DNA from: an uncultured Alphaproteobacteria bacterium | Lineage (GTDB): Bacteria; Pseudomonadota; Alphaproteobacteria; GCA-2731375 | DNA length: 64,000 nt | Reading direction: 5' to 3' | Assembly (NCBI GenBank): GCA_951812805.1 | Contig: CATOSZ010000009.1 | Coordinates: forward strand, 382,501-446,500 | In this document: positions 43,272 through 51,694 of the stretch, in pieces | Layout of the letters: every line of letters begins with the position of its first letter | Position numbering within the stretch: the stretch's first letter is position 1 | Position numbers and translations under genes: made by a program | Notes under the pieces: model-generated | Told to the model about the DNA's origin: nothing | Databases searched by the model: none | What the model saw: the letters and a program-made list of their open reading frames with translations, nothing else

Positions 43272-43977
43272 TCACCCAAACCCACGCAGAAACTCCAGCA
43301 CCCGGGCGTTGAAGATCTGCGCCTCCTCGATGTTGATCAGGTGGCCGGAGCGGGGCACCTCGACGAAGCGGCTGCCGGCGATGCGCGCGGCCATGGTGCG
43401 GCCGACATTGGGCGGGGTGAGGCTGTCGTTCTCGCCGAAGATCAACAGGGTCGGGACCGCGACCGTTTCCAGTTCCAAGGCCTCCTCGTAGGTCGTCGTC
43501 GCGACCAGCGTCTTGATGTAGCTCTCCAGGTGCAGCGCGCCCATGCTCTCGACCAAGCGATCGAAGTGGCGTCTGTCGGCCTCGGGTCCGATCAGCGTGG
43601 CGGCGACCGTGGGGGCGATGTCGCGGGGCTGCTTGCCGCCCTCGGTCAGCGGGTGCAGGCGCAGCGCGACGAAGCGCTGGCGTTCGGCCTCGTCCAACCG
43701 CTTGAAGCCGGGGAAGGTGGCGACGAGCGCGTGCGAGGGGTCAGGTCTTGTTTCTTGCATACATCTTTGAGTAGTCATGAAGGCAAGAAACAAGACCTGA
43801 CCCCTTGTAACCGCGCGCGTCCCAGGCGACCGTCTGGAAATGCGGCGAAAAGGCCCGGACCTGGTCCGTCCAATTCGTCCGGTTGCCCCCGATACCGTGC
43901 AGCAGCACCAGCAACTCCCCCGCCCCGGCATGGTCGACGGCGAGGGCGGGTTGGCCGGGGATATGGCTCGTCTTCAT
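43272..43977 (-). pseudogene. Alpha/beta hydrolase disrupted by palindrome
   Basis: The 5' part (43806-43977) encodes an oxyanion region LLVLLHGIGGNRTNW and TVAWDARGY. The 3' part (43272-43735) resumes at ATFPGFKRLDEAERQRF and runs through VPTLLIFGENDSLTPP (acid) and RSGHLINIEE (His) to the stop. Between them lies the 70-bp palindrome at 43736-43805 in place of about 55 codons that should hold the nucleophile GxSxGG, and the two parts are in different frames. The enol-lactonase-like hydrolase is therefore dead. Its start overlaps the stop of the upstream esterase gene (ATGA at 43974-43977), so it was third in the M81-esterase-hydrolase operon. Confidence 0.82.
43736..43805. repeat. Perfect 23-bp stem palindrome, copy 3, inside hydrolase
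   Basis: Arms 43736-43758 and 43783-43805 pair perfectly around a 24-nt loop. Outer stem AGGGGTCAGGTCTTG, inner stem TTTCTTGC. The loop (ATACATCTTTGAGTAGTC...) is close to the loop of copy 2. It replaces the middle of the hydrolase gene. Confidence 0.85.
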
Positions 43978-44831
43978 GGCGTCTCCCCTCCCCTCAGGTC
44001 GCTGAGCGCCCGGCCCAGCAGGCCCTCGGGCGCGGCCAGGCTTTCCAGGACTTCGAAATGGTTCCGCCCCGCCGCCTCCAGCAAGCGCGCCGGCTTGCCG
44101 GCCGCGGCCAGGGCTGCGTGAAAGTCGCGGGTCTGGCGCACGAACTCCGGCGATTCCGCCTCACCGTGGGCCAGCACCAGGGGTGCCTGGATGCGGGGCA
44201 AGTGACGCGCCGGGCTGAGCGCCCGTTCCATCTCGTCCGTGAAGGCGACATAGGCACTGCGGGCCGAACGGCGGGGTGCCGCCAGGTCGTAGATGCCGCT
44301 TACCAGCAACGCACCCCGGAAACGGCCGGCGAGGCCCTCGCTCGCCAGAATCACCGCCGCCATGTGCGCGCCCGAGGAATGGCCCACCAGGTACACCCGG
44401 TCCGGGTCGCCGTCGAAACGGGCGGCATTCGCCAGGGTCCATTCGACGGCCCGGCGGATCTGTTCCGCGATCGCCAGCAGGTCGCCGCCCCGGTCCTGCA
44501 CCCAATCGAAGTCCGGCACGACATAGTGGGCGCCGGCCCCGGTGATGCAGGGCGCCGGAAAGGCGTGGTCATGCGCCATGCCGGTCCGCCAGGCACCGCC
44601 ATGCACGAAGAGGACGATGGGCGCCTTCGGCTTCGACGAACGAAAGACATCCAGGCCCTCGCGCGGGCCCGAGCCATAGGCGAAGCGTTCCGGCGAACCG
44701 AGGCGTTCGCGTGCGGCCGCGCTGGCGCCGGCGTAACGGGCGAGCACCGCATCCCGGTTGGCGGCCCAGACCGACTGGTCGTAGGCGTCGTCCAGTTCCC
44801 GCTGGCTCAGGTCGCGCCAGCTCACCGGCAT
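43974..44831 (-). CDS. Alpha/beta hydrolase, kynurenine formamidase-like
   Basis: 285 residues from the ATG at 44831. It begins WRDLSQRELDDAYDQSVW, as in arylformamidase-like esterases. The oxyanion motif is LFVHGGAWRTG, the nucleophile Ser is in YLVGHSSGAHMAA, and the His is near AAGRNHFEVLES at the end. Soluble. It overlaps the end of the M81 gene by 10 bp and the start of the broken hydrolase by 4 bp, so the three formed one operon. True kynurenine formamidase activity cannot be claimed, as no kyn genes are nearby. Confidence 0.8.
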   Translation of the reverse strand: MPVSWRDLSQRELDDAYDQSVWAANRDAVLARYAGASAAARERLGSPERFAYGSGPREGLDVFRSSKPKAPIVLFVHGGAWRTGMAHDHAFPAPCITGAGAHYVVPDFDWVQDRGGDLLAIAEQIRRAVEWTLANAARFDGDPDRVYLVGHSSGAHMAAVILASEGLAGRFRGALLVSGIYDLAAPRRSARSAYVAFTDEMERALSPARHLPRIQAPLVLAHGEAESPEFVRQTRDFHAALAAAGKPARLLEAAGRNHFEVLESLAAPEGLLGRALSDLRGGETP

Positions 44832-46299
44832 GCTTCCGGATCGAGGGGATACATCGGCCGCGCGAGCCGCGTATAGGGCATCAACGCGAGGTTCGAGGTG
44901 CAGACCCCGGGCGTGTCCACATAGATGCCCTCCGCCGCGATATCGCCGAAGGCGACGCGCCACATCGAGCCGCACTTCATGGCGATCAGGTCCAGCGCTT
45001 CCGGCACCAACCCGACGGCGCGCAGGTGCATGGTGTCGAAGGGCATCAACCGCTCCGTCGTCAGAATGACATGCAGGCCTCCGACCTCGATCCGGGCGAC
45101 CTCGCCGAGGTCGATCTCCTGCCCCCGGAAATAGTCCCGGTCCCGGCGATAGACGACGGGGCCGAGAAAGCCGACACGGCCCGCGATCTCCACCGGCGCG
45201 CCGGCGAGCGCCAGGGTCCGGCCGCCGACCGCGCCTTCGAAGTGGCCGCCGAGGCCGACGTCCCGCGCCGCCGCCACCGCCGCAGGATCCCAGATCGCGA
45301 TCGACGCCGCGCGGCCGGCCAATGCCGGCGCCCGTGCCAGCGCCGCCAGCAGGCCCGTGCCGTCGCCGGGCGCGCCGCCGGCGACGTTGTCCGAGGGTTC
45401 GATCAGCACGACCGGACCGCGGGGCGCGGCGAGGGCCCGCGCAACCGCCGCCGCCGGGCCGGACAGCGCCGGGCGGAACGCCTCGCGCCGGGCCCAGATC
45501 TCCGCCGCGATCGCCTCGGCCACCTCCTCCGCGCGCGCCCGGCTGTCCGCATAGGCCAGGCTCGCCATCCCGAGGTGCGGGATATCGGCATAAGGAAAGC
45601 CGAGCACCGCGCTCGCGCACCAGACGTCCGCCGCCGCCTCAAGCTCGTGGCAGAGCGCCATGACCTCGCGCATCGGGCTTTCCCCCGTCGCCTGACGGTC
45701 CGGCGTCGAGAGCAGGGGCAGCTTGCGGAACGCCATATGCGGCGGCCGGCCGCCCCGCAGGATCCGGTGCATCAGCCCCATGGCCTCCGCCCCGCGCGCG
45801 CGCATGTCGACATGCGGCAGAGTGTCGTAGCCGACCAGCAGGTCGGCGCCGGCAACGAAACCGGCCGTGAGGTTGGCGTGGGAATCGAAGCTGGCGACGA
45901 TCGGCTTGTCGGGGCCCAAGGCCTCGCGCACGGCGGCCAGCACATGGGCATCCGCCTCGTCCAGGCCTTCGGCGACCATGGCGCCGTGCAGGGCCAGCAC
46001 GACACCGTCGACGTTCCTCGTCTCCCGCACCGCGCGGCAGATCACCTCGATCAGCGCGTCGAGCGCGGCCCGGGCGACCAGGCCCGAGGCACGGCGCCCG
46101 CCTGCACCGTCGCCACGACCTCCAGGCCCAGCTCCGCCGCCGCCCGCAGCATGCCGCCGATTTCCGAATTGGTGTCGCCCAGCGCTTCGGAAATCGCCGC
46201 CCCCTCGACATATTGAAAGCGGCGGAAGGCGTCGAGGTCGGTCGGGACCGGCGAGAAGGTATTTGTCTCGTGCCAGATGCCGCCGACGACGAGGGCCAT
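44822..46299 (-). pseudogene. M81 family (MlrC-like) metallopeptidase with single-base frameshift
   Basis: The frame from the ATG at 46299 gives the M81 N-terminus (VVGGIWHETNTFSPVPTDL) and then ends at 46051. From about 46088 a second frame continues the family: SGLVARAALDAL, VVLALHGAMVAEGLDEADA, ASFDSHANLTAGFV, DTLPHVDMRARG, to a stop at 44822. The shift sits at GTGCC-TCGGGC (about 46087-46089), where one base appears to be missing in the usual A-x-P-S-G motif. With that base the protein would be about 492 residues, normal for microcystinase C/M81 proteins. Either a real mutation or a sequencing error in a GC-rich run. Confidence 0.78.
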
Positions 46300-46301
46300 G
46301 C

Positions 46302-47621
46302 TCAGCCCCCGGCGGCGGCGAACAGCGGCCAGCGGCCAGGCACGCCTTTCAACTCACGCTCGCCCCGCGCTTCGAAGGCGATGGGCGAGCCGATCATCAG
46401 CTGGCGCGTGAGATCGGAGGCCAGCACCTCGCCGGCCTCGGCCCCATCGGCGATCCGCGCGGCGACGTTGACGTTGATACCGCTGATGTCCTCGCCGCGC
46501 AGTTCGATCTCGCCCGTGTGCACACCGGCGCGGACGGGAAGCTCGATTCTGCCCAGGCGTGCGCGGATCGCCAGGGCGCAGGCAATCGCGTCGGTCGGCG
46601 TCTCGAAGGTCGCCAGCAGCCCGTCGCCGGTCGCGTTCACATGGCGCCCGCCGTGACGGCGCACCGCCTCGCCGGTGAGGGCGTCGTGACGGTCGAGCAG
46701 GGCGCGAAACGCCGCGTCGCCGAGCCGGGCCTGCGCCGCGGTCGAGCCGACGAGATCGGTGAACAGGATGGTCGCCAGGACCCGCCGCCCGACCACCGGC
46801 GCGGCTTCGGCGCGTCCGCCCAGCACGAAATCGCGGATCGCATCGACATAGGCCCCGGTATCGCCGCGGTAAGGCGGATGCTCGGAGCCGGGCAGCTCTC
46901 GATACTCGGTATTGGGAATGCGCTCGACCAGATCCCGACAGCGCTCGCGGGTGATCGGCTCGAACTCACGGCGCAACACCAGGGTCGGCTGGCGAATGAA
47001 GGGTAGCAGGTCGCTGACGTCGATCCGGCAATTCATGTCGGTCAGCGCGGCGATGGTCGAGGGCGTCGCGCAGAGCCGGCAATAGCGGGCATAGGCCGCC
47101 TGCCCTTCGACATCGTCGAGCGGCGGGCCGAAGCGGGAAAAATAGTGCGGCACTCCCGGCCGTCCCCAGTTCTCCCGGATCGAGGCCAGGTCGGCCTCGT
47201 GCTGCGCCAGGTCCTTGTCGCCCCAAGCCAGGCGACCCTGGGAAAAGCCACCGCCGATGACCAGCTTGCCGACCCGCTCGGGCTGGCGCGCGGCGAAGAC
47301 GAGACTGACGGCGGAACCCTCGGAGAACCCGGCGATGGCCGCCCGTTCCGTCCCGCTCGCATCCAGCACGGCCTCGATGTCGCGAGACCGCTCGTCGATC
47401 GTCGGCGCGCCGCTCACCCGGTCGGACATGCCGTTGCCGCGCTTGTCGAAGCGGATCAGGCGGAAATGCCGGGCAAGACCGCCGGCGAAGTCGAGGAAGC
47501 CCGGAATCTCCAACTGGGCTTCGAGGTGCGTGATGATGCCCGGCACGAGCAGCAGGTTCTCCGGCCCCTCGCCCCAAACCTGATAGGCGATGGAAAGGCC
47601 GTCGCTGGTCGTCGCGTAGTG
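46302..47621 (-). pseudogene. Alpha/beta hydrolase-adenylate cyclase fusion, IS-truncated
   Basis: The hydrolase domain comes first (LIRFDKRGNGMSDR, nucleophile in AAIAGFSEGSAVSLV, about residue 95 of the remaining frame) and a class III cyclase domain second (ATILFTDLVGSTAAQARLG, HVNATGDGLLATFETP, VNVAARIADGAEAGEVL). The natural start and first 7 codons are cut off by the IS66-type element ending the frame at 47621; they survive at 49401-49421. A 414-codon open frame can start at an internal GTG (47546), but it lacks the first beta strands of the hydrolase. Fusion of a hydrolase to a cyclase is a known signalling architecture, with the hydrolase part probably sensing a small molecule. Confidence 0.82.
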
Positions 47622-49392
47622 GTAACCGGGGCAAAAGGCCGGGCCTGGGGACGGGGGGATCTGGCCTGGGTATAGGGGTGAGTCTCAACGGCCACATCTT
47701 GTGAGGCTTCCGCGTCAAGTGACCAGATATCGATGTTCGCGGCGGGAGGTCTGTGATTCGATCCCGTCATGGCCGAATCGCTTCCGGATCTCGACGATCT
47801 TGATGTCGCCGCCCTGAAGGCGCTGGTTCTGACGCTGCTTGAGGAGCAGGCGGCCCTGCGTGCCGAGAACGCGACATTGCGCGAAGAGATCCGCCGTCTC
47901 AAAGGCCTTTCCGGGCCACCGGATATCAAGCCGAGCGGCATGGACAAGCAGGCCGTATCCCGGGGCCGGACGGGGCGGAAGGCGGGACGGCGGGCCAAGA
48001 AGGGCCGGGTTCCCATCGACGAGAGGCGGATCGTCCGGGCCGCCGTGCCGGCGGGCTCGCGCTTCAAGGGCTATGAAGACTATCTGGTTCAGGACCTGCT
48101 CTGCCGGCCGAACACTGTCCTGTTACGCCGCGAGCGCTGGCTGACGCCCGAGGGGGCCACGATCGTGGCGCCGCTGCCGGCGGGGACGCGCGGCCACTTC
48201 GGCCCGGCGCTCAGGCGTTTCGTGCTGGCGCTCTATCATGGCGGCCAGACCAGCGCGGAGCGCTTGGCGCGGCTCTTGGACGACCTCGGCATCAAGATCT
48301 CCAAGCGCCAGGTGGTGCGGTTGTTGAACGAGGGCCATGACGGCTTCGTCGCCGAGGGCGAGGCGGTGCTGCGCGCCGGCCTGGAGACGGCGCCCTGGAT
48401 CAGCGTCGACGATACCGGCGCCCGCCACGCCAACCGCAACGGGGTGACGAGCGGGATCGGCAACGACGCCTTCGCTTGGTTCGCCACGACGTTTTCCAAG
48501 AGCCGCTTGAACTTCCTGGAACGGCTGCGGGCCGGCCACGCGGACTATGTGCTCAATGCCGCCGCCTTCGCCTACATGGCCGAGCGCGACCTGGCCGCAT
48601 CGGTGATCGCCCGTCTGGCCGAGGGCTGCCCGCGGCGCTTCACCAACGAAGATGCCTGGCTGGCCCACCTGGGGCGGCTCGCCATCACCGGGCACGGGGA
48701 CGGGCGCGGGGCCGCGCGGACCGCCACCGAGGGGGCGCTGTGGGGCGCCATCGCCGCGCACGGCCTGCTCAGGGGCACGGCCGCGGGCGCCTGCGTCGTC
48801 CTGAGTGACGATGCTGGCCAGTTCAACGTCGGCCGCCACGCGCTCTGCTGGGTCCATGCGGAGCGCTTGATCCACAAGCTGATGACCTTCTCCCGGAGCC
48901 AGCGGCGCGAGAAGGAACACATCCAGGCACGGCTCTGGCAACTCTACGCCGATCTCAAAGCCTATCGCGAAAGGCCGGCGCCAGGACGGCGGGCCCACCT
49001 GGCATGCCGCTTCGATGCGCTCTTCGCGACCAAGACCGGATTCCTCCGCCTCGACCGGCTCCTGGCTCGCCTGCATGCCAACCGCGACGAACTGCTCGTC
49101 GTCCTCGACCGCCCGGAGGTCCCGCTCAACACCAACGGCGCGGAACGCGACATCCGCGCCATGGTCACAAGGCGAAAATTCTCCGGCGGCACACGCTCCG
49201 AGGACGGCAAGCAGGCCCGAGACACATTCCTCGGCCTCTACAAGACCTGCCAGAAACTTGGCCTCTCCTTCTGGGATTATCTCGGCGACCGCCTCAAGGT
49301 CCCCGGCGCCCCACCCGTGCCCCCACTGCCGATCCTCGTCAGACAACGCTGCATCGAAATGGCTTGACCGCCCGGGGTTTTGCCCCTGTTAC
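47622..49392 (+). mobile_element. IS66-family element of the single-gene ISBst12 type (TSD GCGTAGTG)
   Basis: 1771 bp. Inverted repeats read inwards are GTAACCGGGGCAAAAGGCC on the left and GTAACAGGGGCAAAACCCC on the right. GCGTAGTG flanks both sides (47614-47621 and 49393-49400), the 8-bp duplication expected of IS66. It has one gene only; tnpA and tnpB are missing as in the ISBst12 subgroup. It interrupts the hydrolase-cyclase gene after codon 10. Confidence 0.9.
47769..49367 (+). CDS. IS66-family transposase (TnpC-type, ISBst12-like)
   Basis: 532 residues. The N-terminal coiled coil is LLEEQAALRAENATLREEIR. The DDE_Tnp_IS66 core has WISVDDTGARHANRNGVTSG (first Asp pair), LSDDAGQFNVGRHALCWVHA (second Asp) and NTNGAERDIRAMVTRRKFSG (Glu). 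It lacks the Zn-finger N-terminal region of classical TnpC. Complete and in frame. Confidence 0.88.
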   Translation: MAESLPDLDDLDVAALKALVLTLLEEQAALRAENATLREEIRRLKGLSGPPDIKPSGMDKQAVSRGRTGRKAGRRAKKGRVPIDERRIVRAAVPAGSRFKGYEDYLVQDLLCRPNTVLLRRERWLTPEGATIVAPLPAGTRGHFGPALRRFVLALYHGGQTSAERLARLLDDLGIKISKRQVVRLLNEGHDGFVAEGEAVLRAGLETAPWISVDDTGARHANRNGVTSGIGNDAFAWFATTFSKSRLNFLERLRAGHADYVLNAAAFAYMAERDLAASVIARLAEGCPRRFTNEDAWLAHLGRLAITGHGDGRGAARTATEGALWGAIAAHGLLRGTAAGACVVLSDDAGQFNVGRHALCWVHAERLIHKLMTFSRSQRREKEHIQARLWQLYADLKAYRERPAPGRRAHLACRFDALFATKTGFLRLDRLLARLHANRDELLVVLDRPEVPLNTNGAERDIRAMVTRRKFSGGTRSEDGKQARDTFLGLYKTCQKLGLSFWDYLGDRLKVPGAPPVPPLPILVRQRCIEMA

Positions 49393-49400
49393 GCGTAGTG

Positions 49401-49421
49401 TGTTTCGGGCAGGTCGCGCAC
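49401..49421 (-). pseudogene. 5' end fragment of the hydrolase-cyclase gene
   Basis: GTG at 49421 followed by RDLPET, then HYA encoded by the target duplication, joins in frame to TTSDGLSIAYQVWGEG at 47613 once the IS is removed. The GTG overlaps the TAG stop of the small upstream gene, an operon-style junction. This fixes the original start of the gene at 46302-47621. Confidence 0.75.
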
Positions 49422-49609
49422 TAACAGAGCTTGCGGGAAAGGCTGACGGCCAGCCGGTGACCGGCGACGCCGTCGGCCGAGACGTTGCGTACCGTCGTGG
49501 CGATCCGCGGCTCGACCTGCAGGCCCATCTTCTGGGCCCGGTCGAAGGCTTCGTTGACGTCCTGGACCAGCTCGATCAGCTCGCGGGCGAATTCCCGGTC
49601 CCGATCCAT
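49421..49609 (-). CDS. Small hypothetical protein (62 aa)
   Basis: 62 residues from the ATG at 49609, preceded by GAGGGCGG. Acidic, helical first half (MDRDREFARELIELVQDVNE) and a beta-like second half with PRIATTVRNVSADG. No family recognised. Its stop overlaps the GTG of the hydrolase-cyclase gene, so it was probably translated with it. A longer in-frame reading to 49813 has low-complexity Arg-rich sequence and is less likely. The 297 bp from 49610 to 49906 show no other gene. Confidence 0.45.
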   Translation of the reverse strand: MDRDREFARELIELVQDVNEAFDRAQKMGLQVEPRIATTVRNVSADGVAGHRLAVSLSRKLC

Positions 49610-49906
49610 TTCGCTGGCACCGCCGCCCTCGACCACCCGCCAATTCCGCCGGGCCCGCGCCGCGCCACGCCGGTGGTCTGCCGGCCGCGCCTCGTTCGTC
49701 GGCGCATCGCGACCGGCGGACGGCAGATGATGCAGCTGAAACCCGCGAAGCACCTCACCGCCCGTATCCTCGGCCGGCCTATCGCGAAACCTGAACCCCT
49801 TTACCGGTTTCATCTCTCAACGTCCCCACCTCATCCAAGCCACACGAGGTTACCCGCTACCCTGGCTTGACGAAAGTGCGTTTCCCCACAGTCTTCGACA
49901 CTATCT

Positions 49907-50767
49907 TCAACCGTGCGTTTCGGGCGGCCAGGGGATGATCAACGCTTCCGCCAGGTGTCGCTGGCGTTCCGGCATCGCGAGGGCGCGGCGTTCGTCCAGG
50001 TCGAACATGACGTTCACCACCTCGACCAGCGCCGCCGTCTCGCCGGTGCTGTCGTTCTCGATCCGGTGGCCGAAGCGGAAGGTCTTGGGCCCGAGCGCCA
50101 GCATGCCGCACCAGTCGGAATAGATCTCGCCGGCCCGGATCGGCGCCAGGTAGCGGAAGTCATACTCCAGCGCGGCGGTGCCGATGCGCGCATCGCCCAG
50201 CTGGCGCGGCCCCAGCTCGAGCTTGTGGCGAAGCGCGCCGATGGCGCTCATCACGATGGCGACGGTATAGCCGGGCGCGAGGTGGCCGCCGGCGTCCATC
50301 TGCCAGGCTTCCGCCGTGCCGCGGGCAGCCAGGAAGGGCTCGTGCAGACCGGCCGCCGTCGGCTCGGACGGCATGCCGGCGGCGGACGGCCGGGGCGTGT
50401 CGGCGCGCCGCACGACGAGATCCTCCGGCGCAAGCAGATCCGGCGGGCAGTTCACCTGCACGCTATAGTCGGCGCCGACGGCCCCATCCGCCTCGGCGAT
50501 CAGCCGGGCGTGCAGGTCCATGGTGCCGGCCTCGACGTTCTGCACCGCCGCCTCGATGCGAAACGGCTCGCCGGCGCGCAGTTCCCGTTTGTGCTGGATC
50601 CGGGTATGGCCAAGCGTCAATTCGCCGGGCTCGAGGGCGAGCGCACGGGCGATATGGGCCAGCCCCTCGACCAGGCGGGCCGTATAGAACTGTACGTTCA
50701 TGTGGCCCATGATGTCGCATTCCCAGGAGGCGACGGCGCCCCTGTGGATCTCCCGGTAGCCGCTCAC
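49907..50767 (-). CDS. Double-hotdog acyl-CoA thioesterase-like protein
   Basis: 286 residues from GTG 50767, chosen for the GGGGAGG ribosome site just upstream. The first hotdog domain has the 4-hydroxybenzoyl-CoA thioesterase-like signature (ASWECDIMGHMNVQFYTARL with probable catalytic Asp). The second half (TAEAWQMDAGGHLAPGYTVA, FRYLAPIRAGEIYSDW) is a second hotdog copy. Soluble. A V4R-type protein gene lies 37 bp upstream on the same strand. Substrate unknown. Confidence 0.74.
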   Translation of the reverse strand: MSGYREIHRGAVASWECDIMGHMNVQFYTARLVEGLAHIARALALEPGELTLGHTRIQHKRELRAGEPFRIEAAVQNVEAGTMDLHARLIAEADGAVGADYSVQVNCPPDLLAPEDLVVRRADTPRPSAAGMPSEPTAAGLHEPFLAARGTAEAWQMDAGGHLAPGYTVAIVMSAIGALRHKLELGPRQLGDARIGTAALEYDFRYLAPIRAGEIYSDWCGMLALGPKTFRFGHRIENDSTGETAALVEVVNVMFDLDERRALAMPERQRHLAEALIIPWPPETHG

Positions 50768-50804
50768 CCGCACCTCCCCGTTCCCCTGACCATGGCGGGG
50801 AGTT

Positions 50805-51344
50805 CTACGTGGAATCACCCGCCGGCCCAACCTCGAACCGGCACTGCTCGGCCCCGTTGGCGATACAGGCGACCTCGCGGCTTTCGAGGTCGAGGGTCCG
50901 TCCGGCCGCGGCGGCGACGAACTCCATCGCCCCGCAGAAGGCGCCGTTGAACTGGTGGCAGACGTTGCGCCCGGCGTCCGCGCCATGGCCGAGGCCGACG
51001 GCGGAATGCGCCAGACGGATCCGTGCCGTGCCCGCTTCGGCGTCGACCGCCTCGATCGCCAGCTTGCCCCAGCCCCGCTCCGTCATCCGTTTCAGGTAAT
51101 GGGCGAAGACCTCGATGCCGGTAAGACCGTGCGTCACCGCCTCCGTCTCGCACCACACGTAGGCCGCCTTGTAGGTGCCCTCGAAATAGAGGGTTTCCGC
51201 CGCCGCCACGCCGATCCGGCCCTCGATCTCGGACATGATCTGCACCCAGTAATGGCGCGGAATCAGCAGCATGGGAAAGCCGTCGACAGACCATTCGGCG
51301 GTCTCGGGATCGATGACGACGGGAACGGGAAGGTCCTGGGTCAT
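50805..51344 (-). CDS. V4R-like (4-vinyl reductase/XylR-N type) ligand-binding protein
   Basis: 179 residues from the ATG at 51344 (MTQDLPVPVV). The region YFEGTYKAAYVWCETEAVTH, then GLTGIEVFAHYLKRMTERGW, and the C-terminal ESREVACIANGAEQCRFEV with paired Cys resemble the V4R fold that binds small hydrophobic molecules. No DNA-binding or ATPase domain is attached. It is probably co-transcribed with the thioesterase 37 bp downstream. A longer reading enters the inverted-repeat element at 51423-51688. Family call is tentative. Confidence 0.5.
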   Translation of the reverse strand: MTQDLPVPVVIDPETAEWSVDGFPMLLIPRHYWVQIMSEIEGRIGVAAAETLYFEGTYKAAYVWCETEAVTHGLTGIEVFAHYLKRMTERGWGKLAIEAVDAEAGTARIRLAHSAVGLGHGADAGRNVCHQFNGAFCGAMEFVAAAAGRTLDLESREVACIANGAEQCRFEVGPAGDST

Positions 51345-51422
51345 GGGTTGGCCGCCTTTGCACTTCGCTTCGATGCCGCAGCATGGCACAAAGCCGCCCT
51401 CCCCTCCCACCGTCCGGTGCCA

Positions 51423-51688
51423 GCCCGCCTTTCTCACACTCTCCATGGCCTCAGTCGACCTGGGCCGAGGCGATTCGGCGAGGTGCGGGCCCGAAGGCGT
51501 AGTGGTATTACGTCGAGGGACCGCGCCTCGCCGAGCGGCCGGCCCAGGTCGACCCTCCGGGCGGCGCTGTCGGCCCGGCAGGGGGCGTCGCACTGCTTGT
51601 ACGATGCACCACATCGCGCGGCGCAGCGCTCCTTCCCTGTCGGGCCGACAGCGCCGCTGAGGCCGTGGAGAGTGTGAGAAAGGCGGGC
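51423..51688. repeat. Nested inverted-repeat element: 32-bp outer stem with two inner hairpins
   Basis: Outer arms 51423-51454 and 51657-51688 match at 31 of 32 positions. Enclosed hairpin A has arms 51454-51466/51541-51553 (13 bp perfect, GTCGACCTGGGCC) plus 51475-51491/51518-51534 (15 of 17). Enclosed hairpin B has arms 51561-51583/51635-51657 (22 of 23). The whole 266 bp can fold as a three-way junction on either strand. It fills the 350-bp gap between the divergent V4R-like gene (start 51344) and the decarboxylase gene (start 51695), whose ribosome site AAGGCGGG lies in the right arm. No coding sense is seen. Confidence 0.8.
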
Positions 51689-51694
51689 CTGCCC

